DNA of 64,000 nt from Apiospora phragmitis (GCA_038363925.1 JAQQWL010000002.1:3348001-3412000), one strand, 5' to 3'; positions 10,426 to 21,933 are shown, numbered from the stretch's first letter. The notes: generated from the sequence alone by a model not told the origin. Numbers and translations are program-made.

Positions 10426-13194
10426 ATGTCAATTCGGGCCCCCAGGTCACCGCCGGGAAGAGGTTTTGACCAGCTGAGCACATCACAGTCAAGTCAAGAA
10501 AACATGATGGGCGACGACAACGGAATCCCTCTGGCTCCTGTACGGAGCACTGCCAGTTCTACAGGAGCTCGCAAACCAAGTCAAGGACTGCCGACCATGG
10601 AGTCGGTCGCGCCCACCACAAGCAATGAGAAGCAAGGCTTCTTCCACCGAGGGCGCCGTCGAGCGAAGCCCGCCGGCCCTGCTCGAAGCGACACCCTCAG
10701 CAATAACGACATTTCGGTGAACGCTATGGGTAGAATTTACAACAAGATCATTGGCTTCTCCGCCCTTACTCGATATCTGGTTTACATTGTTCCCGTCGGC
10801 ATCATACTTGCTGTTCCCCTCATCGTCATCGCCGTGACCGATAACGTGGACACACCTGTCGGCAAAGTTACGCGTGGCAAAGATAACAAAGACGTTGTTC
10901 TTGGGCCGCCTATGTGGAAGCTGTTCCTCTGGATCGAGTTGGCTTGGTTGACCTTGTGGGGAGCCAAGGTCGTTGTTCACCTCATGCCTCCGGTCTTTAT
11001 GTTCTTCTGCGGTGTTGTCAGCGCTGGTACTCGAAAATACGCCACCGTCATTAGGGCCTTGGAAATCCCTCTCTCGTTATTCTTTTGGGCATTGGCGTCG
11101 TGGCTGATCTTCAAGAACCTCATCCCCGGGGAGTTTGATCCCGTCGGCTGGGTTTCCACCCTCAAGACTATCTTGGGTGCTCTGTTCGTATCCACAGCTG
11201 TCTTCCTCGGCGAAAAGACGATTGTGCAGCTGATTAGTATCACATACCATCAGAGATCGTTCGCCAATCGCATCAAGGATTCCAAGCGAGAGGTCTTCTT
11301 GCTCGGGCTTTTGTACGATGCTTCTCGCACGCTGTTCCCAATGTATTGCCCCGAGTTCGCGGAAGAAGACTACATCATCAACGATAGCATCGAGATGATG
11401 TTGGGCGGCAAGAAGGGCAAGCGCAAGAATGGCGCAGCAACACCGATGAGGCTCATCGGCAACGTTGGCCGGATTGGTGACAAGGTCACATCCGTCTTTG
11501 GTAACCTTGCATCCGAGATTACTGGACGTCAGGTCTTCAATCCCAACTCGGCGCACTCGATCGTCGTAGAGGCCCTTGAGAAGGCTCGTACCTCGGAGGC
11601 ATTGGCCAAGCGTATTTGGATGTCTTTTGTCTGCGAAGGCAAGGATGCTCTCTTTGTTGAAGACATTGTTGAAGTGCTAGGACTCAACTATCAAGACGAA
11701 GCCGAGGAAGCCTTTTCTGCCATAGATGGTGATGGAAACGGGGATATCAGCCTTGACGAGATGATCCGCAAGGTGATTGAGATCGGCAAGGAGAGAAAAG
11801 CGATCACGAACAGCATGAAGGACATTAGCCAGGCTCTGGCTGTATTCGATAACATCCTCCTTTTCGTCGTTCTTCTGATCGTTGTCTTCATTTTCCGTAA
11901 GTGGTCTCCTTTTGTTGTATGTGTCTGAGCATAACGTCTAACTACTTTTATAGTGGCCTTCTTCCAGAGCTCGTTCATCACCACTTTGGCTACTGCCGGA
12001 ACTGCGCTTCTTTCACTTTCCTTCATTTTCGCGGTTACGACACAGGAATTCCTCGGCTCCTGCATCTTCTTGTTCGTCAAGCACCCATACGATGTGGGTG
12101 ATCGCGTTGACATCACTGGTCCAGAGAAGGAACAGCTTGTGGTCGAGAGAATTTCTCTCCTGTACACCATCTTTTATAGAATCGACAAGATGCAGACTGT
12201 ACAGGTCCCAACATCGTCCTGAACAATCTGTGGATCGAGAACGTCACTCGCAGCAAGGCCATGAAGGAGGTCATTGACATCAATGTATCCTTTGACACCA
12301 CTTTCGAGGATATTGAGCTTCTTCGAGCTGAGATCGAGAAGTTTGTACGACACCCGGATAACTCACGCGACTTTCAGCCCGATTTCGCAATTGGCATTGG
12401 CGGCGTTGGCGACTGTGACAAACTGAACCTTAAGATTGCTATCAAACACAAGTCAAACTGGCATAACGAGGCGGTTCGAGCTACGCGCCGGTCCAAGTTT
12501 ATTTGCGCGCTCACTTTGGCCTTGAAGCGGGTACCAATATATGGTCCAGGAGGTGGAGGTGACGCTCTGGGTGCCCCTGAAAACCCAACGTACTCTGTGG
12601 CCGTTTCCGATGCCGAGGCAGCGGAGGCGCGGAAGAAATCTGCCAAAGCCAAAGAAGAGGCGCGATTGGTCCCTCCTCAGCTTGAACGCACTTTTCCAAC
12701 GCCAGCAAGTCCGAGGGTATCACTGGCTCTGCTGAAATGAATGCTGCCCAGAACCTCAGCAACCTGAACACTGCTTTGGCGGCAGAGAATGATTGGGCTT
12801 ATCAACGCGATGATTCGCGAGCATACGGAGCCCACGGAGTCCATCTTTTGATAGAGTCCGCTCTAACGATATCGACGAGCTGCGCCGTACCCTCACTAAG
12901 CGTGAAAGCCAGCGTAGTGGACGCCGTAAGGCAGGAGATACGCTACCCGGCCATGGTTTCGGTGGTGACGCTCCCGGCATACAGGTGACGCAGCCCGGGT
13001 TTGACGAAGAGGCCGAGACTGGCGGAAACAGCCCTTATGCCTATCAATCCACTACCACATATCCTCCCCCTCCACCTGGCCAAAGTACAACCTTCCCTGG
13101 TAGCAGGCCACATCCATTGCAAAGTGCACCTCAACCAAGCAGTCAATTCAGCGCACCAAGGCCACAGGACAACAATCCTTACCAACCACGATAG
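10426..13194 (+). CDS. EF-hand mechanosensitive ion channel, MscS family (Msy1/Msy2-like)
   Basis: Predicted membrane channel related to fission-yeast Msy1/Msy2 of the ER, which tune Ca2+ after hypo-osmotic shock. Exons 10426-11896 and 11954-13194; about 904 residues once breaks are allowed for. Order: basic, Ser/Pro-rich cytosolic N-terminus; membrane segments near residues 118-137, 166-200, 215-230 and 244-262; a canonical EF-hand loop (DGDGNGDISLDE, about residue 434); further membrane segments (NILLFVVLLIVVFIF onward); the MscS pore and beta-domain signature (FLFVKHPYDVGDRVDI); and a Pro/Gln-rich tail ending NNPYQPR. Three one-base losses break the frame: in the CCC at 12207-12209, between about 12675 and 12705, and at about 12830-12845. 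Reading continues sensibly after each, so I treat the gene as whole. An alternative start is 10504. Confidence 0.9.
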
Positions 13195-14297
13195 GGTCGA
13201 TCTATCACCACGATTAGAAGTGATAGAAGGGTGACAAACTAAGGAACAGGCGTCAACAACAGATTGATAATCACAATGTCTCTCAGAGGCTTGATAAAAG
13301 GGGGTATCAATGCATTTTAAAGGGGAGTCTGTTTGTCAGGTGTTACTAATCCGGCCGGTCACACCATATACACTGCCACTTTCTTCCTTTCAGCTGTTGC
13401 AGCGATCACGCCGTGATGATTATCACGGCCAATAAAATGGGTCTACAGGAATCAGGGTATTTCTCTTACTATAGGTAGAAATTGGCATGAATTGTCATAC
13501 CGGCGTATTGTATTGGATGCCCAACAGGGCCTAGCTGTTTCATCAGGTCAGCATCAAACTGAGAATACAAACATTGTATATTAGTAATTTTGAAAGCGAT
13601 ACAATTGTTCGAACCTGAATGCTGAATGTTGTGCGAATTCCCTTGTTGTTTGGCTTGAGCTGTACGTCCGTCAGTATAGGTTCGACGCGAGGGCCGTCGA
13701 TGATGGAGTTCAGGAGACGTAATTATAAGAATGAAGTCAACGTTCACTAAGAAAGTGAGGGTATCAAACCAATAGGAACTAAACATTGCATTTTTCGTTG
13801 CAAGGCAGGCACAGCAGTCAGCCCCTATTCTGGATGGTTGAAATTATATAACTACACTTCGCTGGGCAGTAGGGAAGGCCCACTGGTCCTGGCACTTTCA
13901 AGACTTCGCACACATAGTACATCTGTCACAAGCAACGTGCCAGCTGTGCAGTCTCACTTCCAGGACGTAACCGCGAAACTGCAAGGAACCATCAGGGAAG
14001 ACTGAGATGTTTAGCAGAAGACTGACTAGCAAATAGTCTGTTATCAAAGGACACGTTTTGTTGACTAGTTCCCCTTCCTTGAGAACCACCTAGATAATCT
14101 ACACTTTTGCCCCTGTCTTCAATAGCATTGGTAAGTTTGCTTGTATAGCAAACTAAGGGGTAATAAGGTCAAGACAAAATGCAACGCCGCCCAATGCAAC
14201 TGGGAAAAGCAAATTACCGCCAAGGGGAGGTCCGTAGTGACTGAGTAGACCATCGTAACGCCGCCCCATCAATGCAAAGGATCGTTGTGATGAAATC
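13195..14297. other. Convergent 3' region, channel gene / RPC82
   Basis: 1.1 kb between two convergent stop codons. Short ORFs such as 13469-13786 (-) have no recognisable features. No structured RNA or repeat noticed. Confidence 0.4.
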
Positions 14298-16473
14298 TCA
14301 GAAGACAGGTGGACGAAGTACAGAAAGTACTTGGGCCTGGTAGTCCCGTAGGACGCTCACAAGATCATCGAGCTTGCTAACTTGTCCCAGCAGTCGGCTC
14401 TGGATGTCGAGGAACTGCTGATACTCGTTAAAGGCATCGCCGTTGAGTTTCTCCTCTTCCATCCCCTGAACATCCGTCCGCTCTACGAGCGACAGAATGT
14501 TCTTTTTCTTTTGACCTTCGACTTCGAGACGTTGCAGATGTCGCACCATGGCTTTGTATGTGTTGTCAAGGGTTCGTGTCAGAGTTCGGTGCTCGTCAAA
14601 GAACCAAAGGAAGAGCGTCCGGGCCGCAACGCGGTTATTATCTCTCGGAACTTCTTGCACATCGAGAAAGCCGGCCAGCTCCATTTCCACCATCTTCATG
14701 TGCACATCGCCTTTCTGCATCAGAGCCATGGTGGGCAGGGTCTTGTCGTCGATTTTCCCCTTTGCTCGTAAGATCTTGATGAGTCGAAGTCCCTCCCTAC
14801 CGAACGTATCCTCGATTATAGTGTCGAGTTCCAAGAATCGTAACTGGCGGATGAGAATCTCGAAATCAACAGTCCACTCGCCCATATCACGTGTACCGCT
14901 GTGCCGGACGAAATGAATTCGAGACTCTGCAAGAACCAACAAATGTTGACGCATGCGCTGCATGCGCTCAGCCTTGGTTGGCCCCTTGTCTGCGAACGTG
15001 ACCTTCGTATCTTTGGTGCCGTTTGGGCCAGATACTTCCCCATCATTCCCGCCATGGGCCCCATTGAGATGATAGCCATTCGCCATTTCCATGTCCACGT
15101 CGCCATAATTATCCGGCTCCTCGATGGAGGCTTGAGCATCATATCCGGCCTCGTCGCCATCTCCGTCCCCGGAGGGTGGATGTCTCTCAACCTTCTCCGC
15201 ACTAGTGACATTGATCTGGTCTGCTGAAGGCTTGCCGATTCCTCCAAAAACATCCACAGATAGTTTCAGATACTCGAAGATCTCAATTGTCGTAACCGTC
15301 GGAGGATTCATAGGATCAATACTATCGTCCCGTGGATCAGGCTGGCAGCAAGAGAGCTTTTTGCTCAAAGCCGCCAGCAACGCTCCGTATACCTGAGCGG
15401 CAGTGTGTCCAATATTATCGTCGACGAACTGGCAGAGCCTTTGGTTCCGGAGCTCTACGAGGCATTTCTCATAGTTGACTCGTAGAATAATTGTATCCTG
15501 AAAAGACGGATTAGTCAGGGGGGGTTGCAACTCTAGCCACAGCAGCTGCAGGGAAAAGCCTACCTCGATTGTATCATCATCGTTAGCCGCAGAGAACCCA
15601 CGAGTCCTGTCTCCATTGGCTAGTTTGCGACGCTTGGCCCCGGACCCGTACAGATATGTAGGCTCCAACAGCATTTTGAGATTTTGACTCCTATTGCGGA
15701 TATCCCTGACGGTGTGGACAACCCTTGATTCGTGCTCCCCTTTTGCTTGCCGCGCAAACCGCTAGGATACGCCTTCATGAGATCTTTGTCAACCTCACTT
15801 TTGATGTCCTCGGGGGACTGGAGCATTTTGGGGCTCAGCGGCTCAAGGATGCCAATGGCAATAAGATGCGCAATGTCGTCTAGGACTTGGTGTCCTGATA
15901 CCTGGATTTCCTCCGCACTATCATCAAAAGGGTCGTCACCATTTGCATGGCCGTTAGTCGGTTCTGATGAGCCATTGACGTTGTTTGCCACCTTGCCGTG
16001 GCTCTTCAGGTACGCATCCACGATGCTACCGACCCTCATATGGCCAGATGCCATGACTAGATGCACTATCCCCTTCGCAGCTTCTCCATAGTTGCGGTGC
16101 ACGCAATCAAGGATCTTGCCATTGCGCACAATGTTGTATGCATAGTAGTGGTTTGCCTCGTAGATCGTTCGCGAGGTGTCCGAGTCGGTGTAGTGGTAGA
16201 TCAAGTTCTGCTGTATCAGTACGGCAAGGCCATGGCGGACATGCCGTAGGCCTGTTGAAGAAATACGTGCGAGCTGTTGTACGGTTGAGCGGCCTGTTGA
16301 CAACAAGATCTCAAAGATGCGCTGCAATAGCAAAAGCAAATTAGTTAGTTATGTAAAGTCGTGGGCACATAGCATGGTGGAGTAGGTCATACCGAAGGCA
16401 ACTGGCCATATAGCTCTCTGATGAGCAGAACACAGAGTTCTGCCGAATTCTTTGTCTGGGTTGAAGAAGCCAT
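14298..16473 (-). CDS. RPC82: RNA polymerase III subunit Rpc82 (C82/RPC3)
   Basis: Pol III-specific subunit of the C82-C34-C31 subcomplex needed for initiation of tRNA and 5S transcription. Exons (minus): 16473-16393, 16321-15564, 15497-14298; about 679 residues. It starts MASSTQTKNSAELCVLLIRELYG, the first winged helix; then RIFEILLSTGRSTVQQL and GLRHVRHGLAVLIQQNLI (helix-turn-helix), a low-complexity acidic insert, and C-terminal winged helices with LFLWFFDEHR and a final coiled helix. The second intron is 66 nt and open in frame, but has a GTAGGC donor, a CTGACTAAT branch box and TTTCAG. One base seems missing in the CCCC at 15737-15740 (+ strand): with it the protein reads on smoothly into HTVRDIRNRSQNLKMLLEP. 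The gene is divergent from QCR2. Confidence 0.95.
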
Positions 16474-17647
16474 GTTAGCGATAATAAATCCCCAAAGATA
16501 CCGAGTCTCAAAACCCAAGGGCAAACACAAGGAGCGACAGGTTCTGGACGTGATGGGGTGTTAGTTTTGACTCACCACTTGCCACGACATGACTGACTTG
16601 CGAGCGCGCAGTCGGCGAAAGGGTGTTGTAGATTGCGATTAGGTGGGATATGATGAAAGGAGGACTGGAAGTCGCCGAAGAAGGGTTGTTGAGATACTGG
16701 ACGCCTGGCTTCTAGAGATCCTCTCACGAACTCTAGAGCCACAATTGCTACCGTAGTGTCATTTGGGAGAAAAAGGTAGGTAGGATGGTTGAATATGCAC
16801 TCGCGTTGCGGAAAATAGTCTGGTCGTCGCGATTGTCACAGCAGCGTGAGCAGCAAAAAAATTGATATAATACACGGTACCCACTCGGCGGGGTTATGCA
16901 GCCTACCTTGGGTGGCCTTCTTCAGGTGTTACCTCCTTAAGGTTACTACTAACCTACTACAATGCCGTGAGCTCGGTACATAGCTCTGGTAACAATGCCC
17001 TTTACCGTTACAGCGCGTGGGCTTGATATTGATTCAATTGTTGTATTGATAAGATTGAGCTGTGACCAACTCTATATACTTATACATGTAGGTATATATT
17101 ATTATGGATGAGTGACATCATTGGACAAGCTGCACTCTTGCAGTTCGTCTCAGAACGCAGCCAAGATCCGCCTTGTTGGCGCTGTTTTCGTGGTCGGAGC
17201 TGTCAAGCCACATCGTGAGGTAGTGTTTAGTCACAGTTGCATACATAACTCCAAAGTATAGGGGCTCTAGGAATTAGTACAATGTAAGAGAATCCAATCT
17301 CTTTCATGTCGCTATTCTTTCTTCAAGCGATTCTTAAATACCAGACCAGACCAGACCACCATGCATCGAATTGTTATTAGGTACACTCCCCCGTGAACGC
17401 CTTACCTGCAGTAAACAGTGATTTATGCCTGGCAGGTGGTAACTTACAATTGAAGCCAGTTGATAGGTTGGAGGACAGGCGATCAGCTCAGCCTAAGCCA
17501 CATTTTCTGGCCCGAGCTCTCAGCCCGGAGCCTGCCTGAATGTTGCGATCCTTAGCCGAAAAAAGCTTCCAGCGTATTTCGACCTTCCAACGTTGCGTCT
17601 TATCAAATCGTCAATTGCCGACGAACACCAATCCCTTTCCCGTCAAC
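16474..17647. other. Divergent intergenic region RPC82 / QCR2
   Basis: 1.17 kb between opposite start codons, presumed to hold both promoters. An in-frame upstream ATG for QCR2 at 17540 exists but would bury the mitochondrial presequence. A triplicated ACCAGACCAGACCA tract lies near 17341-17357. Nothing else recognised. Confidence 0.4.
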
Positions 17648-19216
17648 ATGATCTCCAGAGCGGCTCTCTCACGAGGTGCCCAGCTGGCCGCTCGCAGGCA
17701 AGCTTCGAGCAAGCTTGTCCAGCGTGGCTATGCTGCTGCTGCGTCCTCCGCTCCCTCCTCCTTCACTTACGAGACGACCGATGTTGCCGGAGTCAAGACT
17801 GCCACTCGAGACTCGCATGGCCCGACTACCAAGCTGGCTGTCGTCGCCAAGGCCGGTACCCGTTACCAGCCCGCCCCTGGCTTGACCGTCGGTCTGGAGG
17901 AGTTCGCTTTCAAGGCACGTCTCGACATCTTGCCATCCCACTCCGTCGGGCAATGAGCTAATTAGTTACCACGCGTCCAGAACACACAAAAGCGAACCGC
18001 CCTGCGTTTACAAAGAGAAGCTGAGCTTCTGGGAGGCCAATTGGTCTCATACCACACCCGAGAGGCCCTTGTTCTCGAGGCACGCTTCCTGCGCGAGGAT
18101 ATCCCCTACTTTACCGAGCTGCTGGCAGAGTCCATCTCTCAGACCAAGTACACCAGTGAGTCCGCGACACCAATACGCCCTGAAGATGCGGGTTGATGCT
18201 CATGCGTGCACTCTTTTAGCCTACGAGTACCAGGAAGATGTCGAGCGAGTTATCCACATCAAGCAGGCCAAGGTCCAGGCTGACGCTGCTGCGCTCGCCC
18301 TCGACTCTGCCCACGCCGTCGCTTTCCACCATGGCCTCGGTGCCCCTCTGTATCCCTCGCCCTCGACTCCTCTGAAGGGATACCTTGATGAGAACTCGAT
18401 CGCTTCCTTCTCTGAGGCTGTCTACGCCAAGTCTAACATCGCATTGGTTGGCGACGGAGCTACTTCGTCCGCCCTCTCCAAGTGGACCGAGCAGTTCTTC
18501 AAGAATGTACCCGCATCTCCCTCTGGCTCCATGACCCTGAACTCCAAGGCTACCACCTACTACGGTGGTGAGCAGCGAACTTCCCACACCGGTGGCAACT
18601 CTTTGGTCATGGCCTTCCCCGGTTCCAGCTTCGGTAACTTCAAGCCTGAGATCGCCGTCCTTGCTTCTCTTCTGGGTGGCCAGTCCAGCATCAAGTGGGC
18701 TCCCGGTTTCACTCTTCTCGCCAAGGCCGCCGCGTCTTCTCCTGGAGCCACCGCCACCGCCACCAACCTTACTTACTCCGATGCCGGTCTTCTCACCATC
18801 CAGGTCAATGGTAGCGCTTCTGGTATCCGCACAGCTTCTCAGGGGGCAGTCAAGGCCCTCAAGAGCATTGCCGAGGCAGTGTCAGCAAGGAGGATCTTAC
18901 CAAGGCCGTTGCGAGGGCGAAGTTCGACGCACTGGTCTCCAGCGAGTCTGGTATCTCAACGATCCTCGCGGCTGGCTCCGGCATTGTACACTCTGGCAAG
19001 CCCTTCCAGGTTGCCGAGACAGCGAAGAGCATTGAGGGTGTCACGGCTGAGCAGCTGAAGACGGTATGTCACTCCCTTTTATTACATTCAGTTGAGATGA
19101 TTACTGACAAAGTCCTACAGGCTGCCAAGGCTCTCCTTGAGGGCAAGGCCTCCGTTGCCGCTGTCGGTGATTTACACGTATTGCCCTACGCGGAGGAGCT
19201 TGGCCTTACAGTATAG
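17648..19216 (+). CDS. QCR2: Cytochrome bc1 complex core subunit 2, mitochondrial
   Basis: Core 2 subunit of respiratory complex III, in the inner mitochondrial membrane facing the matrix. Exons 17648-17914, 17981-18155, 18220-19063, 19121-19216; about 460 residues. The start is followed by a typical presequence (MISRAALSRGAQLAARRQ, Arg/Ala/Ser-rich, no acidic residues). The M16 peptidase fold is recognisable, but the zinc motif HxxEH of the processing peptidase is replaced by GLEEFAFKNTQKR, as expected for the non-catalytic core 2. The glycine-rich loop region and the end GDLHVLPYAEELGLTV fit the family. One base is missing at about 18875-18877 (frame changes at SIAE/SVSKEDLTKAVARAKF). The first intron has a GC donor. 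ATP15, another OXPHOS gene, follows on the same strand beyond a transposon-like element. Confidence 0.95.
17915..17980 (+). other. GC-AG intron in QCR2
   Basis: 66 nt intron with donor AAG|GCACGT, branch-like GAGCTAATTAG and acceptor GTCCAG. It must be removed to join LEEFAFK to NTQKRTALRLQREAE in phase 0; no GT donor nearby gives an open reading frame with the family sequence. Confidence 0.75.
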
Positions 19217-19700
19217 ACGGGGACAATGGACTTGGACGTGTACCAACAACAATTCAGCCCACTGCTGTAAAGTCGAGTTTAGTATTTGTGCATATAGTAA
19301 ATTCCCTAGAGTTTTCCACAATCCGATGTTGGTGAAGCAAAGGGGCAAGTGGCCTCAGATTAGACTGTCCAAAGTTATTGAAATTCACAATTTTACACAT
19401 TCGTGTCTGTTTTGTACCTGGGCTGCCTATATACCCGCACACCTAACTTACCTACCTTAGAGCGCTTCGGGGGGGGGAGGGTTGTGGGGGGTTTCAAGTC
19501 CATCTTGTGACTGACTTGGCCGATGAAAACGGATTAGTGAGGGTTTTGGTTAGTGGAGTACGTTTTTCTCATTTGAACACCGTCCCATGTATGTGTTCAA
19601 GAAGCTTTCCACTCAATCCCGCAAATGATTTACATAACAAACCAACTCCGGGAACTCAAACCGTAAATCCGTGGCAAGTCTGTTGTAGCTGGACTCTATC

Positions 19701-19728
19701 TGAAATCCATTTTCAGCTCTCAAATCCA
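19701..19728 (+). repeat. Subterminal repeat, copies 1 and 2
   Basis: TGAAATCCATTTTCAGC followed at once by TCTCAAATCCATTTTCAC; the core AAATCCATTTTCA occurs twice here. It recurs at 20072-20098 and, inverted, near 20155-20170 and 20191-20210. All copies are inside the TIR element. Confidence 0.7.
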
Positions 19729-20011
19729 TTTTCACACCGAACCCACCACAGCACTACTTTCAGCTCACAACACCACTTTCGGCTCAGATATCTGACTTCC
19801 ACCAGCCGGCCTCACCAACCGGCCCACCACAACCAACAATTGGAAAGCACACAACGCACCTACTTAAAACAGAACAACGGCACTTTCACACATACGCGCA
19901 TGCCTGCATTCTGTAATCCCTAATGGCGTAGTTGTAAAAGTGTGAGACTTGAGTGTAATTCTGTAATCGTAATACCTGTATCCGTAGAATCGTACTGACT
20001 GAAAGACCTAG

Positions 20012-20042
20012 TGTTCGAGCCTCATCAAAAGAGGCTCGAACA
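20012..20042. repeat. Perfect 12-bp hairpin inside the TIR element
   Basis: TGTTCGAGCCTC, 7-nt loop ATCAAAA, then GAGGCTCGAACA: a perfect 12-bp inverted repeat. It is one of several palindromes in the element (also 20094-20113 and 20191-20210). Confidence 0.8.
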
Positions 20043-20071
20043 ACAGGTAGAACCTTGGAAATCCAGAGTCT

Positions 20072-20098
20072 TGAAATCCATTTTCAGCCGTCAAATCC
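20072..20098 (+). repeat. Subterminal repeat, copy 3
   Basis: TGAAATCCATTTTCAGC followed by CGTCAAATCCG, matching the 19701-19728 copy over the first 17 bases exactly and most of the remainder. Confidence 0.7.
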
Positions 20099-20190
20099 GT
20101 CATGTGACGGATTCGTTATTCCAAGGTGGAATGCATCGGAAAGTCATTTCGGAGGTGAAAATGGACTTGGATGGAAGTCGAGCTTATGGT

Positions 20191-20210
20191 TTGAAAATGG
20201 ATTTCAAACC
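20191..20210 (-). repeat. Subterminal repeat, inverted copy
   Basis: Read on the minus strand this is GGTTTGAAATCCATTTTCAA, the same 15-base core as the direct copies. On its own it also forms a GGTTTGAAA / TTTCAAACC palindrome. Confidence 0.65.
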
Positions 20211-20342
20211 ATTTCCGCCTTGTGTGGCTGGTGGATTTTAGTAACGTACACGACCAAGGGATCGCATTCGTGCCAAAACGGTTTTGGCGCTTGGTTTCCG
20301 TCACAGGACGGACTTCCAAACCCCCCCTGACGCACTAAGGTA

Positions 20343-20729
20343 CTGTTGGGAGTATGACTTATCTCGCTGATTCAATACCTACTTCACACCTGGACAATAA
20401 TGTATAAAGACCCCATTTTTATGGTATACTTCTACATACTTCTACAGGAGTAGAATATTTGTTGCTTAATAGAACAAATGATCAATTGAATTCAGGCATC
20501 ATTCAATAAAAACCAGCGTGGTTCTATCCAGTCTGAAGTAAATCGGGCAATGATGTATGTATGTAGAGTGCGGGCGTTTGGGCAAGCGCTAGTCACGTGA
20601 ATGGGTCGGCGTTACGGCAGCCGGTGATTTTTCGAGACCAGCTTCGAGCCGGAGCTCCCTGTCGATCAGCCAAATCAAAGAAACAACCTCACCTACCCAA
20701 CCCTCATACAAATATCCGCGACCGTCAAA
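20343..20729. promoter_or_regulatory. Upstream region of ATP15
   Basis: 387 bp between the TIR element and the ATP15 start; presumed promoter. It contains a TATAAA-like string (near 20402-20408) about 320 bp before the ATG, probably too far to be the core promoter of this gene. The transposon-like element ends immediately upstream. Confidence 0.35.
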
Positions 20730-21120
20730 ATGGTGTTCGCTTGGAAGTCCGCCGGCCTCAGGTAAGCCAATTGGTCTATTTCGACACTCTAGTGAGGACC
20801 GACACCGCTACCAGAGGAGGAAGCTAACCGAGTGCTTTTCTACCAGCTACAACCGCTACCTCGCGATTGCATCTCGCGTTGTGCGCCGCAGCCTGAAGGA
20901 AGACAAGAGAATCGCAGCCGAGCGACGGGGCGAGACCGACTTGCGCTTCGCAAAGTGGTCGGTAAGTTGCAGCAAAGACTGGAGATTGCGACACACGGCG
21001 ATGGGAAAGTGACTAACAGATTATCCCTCACATCAGAACGGCAAGCAGGGCGAGGTCAAGAACCTGGTTGACGCCAACTCCTCCGGCATGGCCTCGAACG
21101 CTGGTGCTGCCTCTTCTTAA
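20730..21120 (+). CDS. ATP15: Mitochondrial F1 ATP synthase subunit epsilon (Atp15)
   Basis: Small subunit of the central stalk of the mitochondrial F1Fo ATP synthase. Three exons, 20730-20761, 20847-20961, 21037-21120, encode 76 residues starting MVFAWKSAGLSYNRYLAIAS and continuing VVRRSLKEDKR and RFAKWSNGKQGEV, the conserved core of fungal ATP15. Exon 1 is only 32 nt, so ORF-based scans miss the gene. Splice sites are canonical (GTAAGC/CCAG, GTAAGT/TCAG). No cleavable presequence is evident, as expected for this subunit. No frame break. The neighbouring upstream gene on the same strand is QCR2. Confidence 0.93.
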
Positions 21121-21933
21121 GGACGACATCTTCGTGACCGAAATTCAATTGATACAACACTCGGGAGCGGGCGATGTTTACTGCCAGCAGTAGGGTGGTG
21201 GCATGATGGATACCACGAAGAAAGGTCGTTAAGAGAGGGACGGGCTGCGCTGCTGCCAAGGCATGCCATGCCCGTCAATGTATAGATGTACAAAACCAAG
21301 CATTTCATAGACATCGTCAAACGTTTATCTGTGTCTTTCTCAAATCGTACTCAATGACTTGTTCGCCAGGCTGCAACACGTAGCTAACGTACCACTCTAC
21401 TGTAAAAGCCAGGCTAGAGAGCAGCCAGCAATCGAGGCTCAAGTCCAAGCCCCATTTTGTTGAGCTGCAACCCGGCTGTTTAATTTACATGCACCCATCC
21501 GACTGCTTAACAATTGTTCCATATCTTCCATGTCATACTTACTTTCCGTGATCAATTGGGCACATTAGAGGTGACTGTATGTTTGAACACTCAATTCGTC
21601 ACGTAACACCAGAGCAATACTGGTTTATGATTCAAAAAGCGTCGTTCATCTCTAATTCCCTGCACGAATTGCACAAAACCGGTCCGTGGGGTTCCTCACA
21701 TCCCCACTAGAGACGGTACAGTACGCTGGAAACATTCAACACGAGTCCAGTTCTCCCTTTGCTGGTTTCCTTGACACTTGGAGGATTTTATTTTCATATT
21801 GCAGCCAGCGGATGGTGAAGGCATCGTTCGAACAGACAGCTAGCTACCCAACAGATTTCTGAGCAACCACACCCCTTCTCACCTGCACGTCGCAATAGGT
21901 AGGCGGGGCAAGTCGCCTGCCAGAGTCGTCAAG
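21121..21933. other. Intergenic ATP15 - MAK10
   Basis: 813 bp holding the ATP15 3' region and presumed MAK10 promoter. Short minus-strand ORFs at 21056-21320 have no recognisable features. Confidence 0.4.

Larger units (their letters stand above)
19455..20340. mobile_element. Non-autonomous TIR element (MITE-like), TA-flanked
   Basis: 886 bp segment bounded by inverted ends: left CCTTAGAGCG (19455-19464), right end reading inward CCTTAGTGCG (20340-20331), 9 of 10 identical. The match resumes further in with a G-run and GTTTCAAGTCCATCTTGTGAC (19491-19511) against GTTTGGAAGTCCGTCCTGTGAC (20324-20303 complemented). The element is flanked on both sides by TA (19453-19454 and 20341-20342), the target duplication typical of Tc1/mariner-type insertions. 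No transposase is encoded; the longest ORF (19507-19923) shows no DDE-type motif. The two ends differ partly by C/T and G/A transitions. Superfamily assignment is inference from the TA flank and TIR layout. Confidence 0.75.

Noticed and set aside
12200..12215. Programmed ribosomal frameshift in the channel gene
   Set aside because: There is no slippery heptamer, and similar single-base breaks occur in many unrelated genes, so sequence error is simpler.
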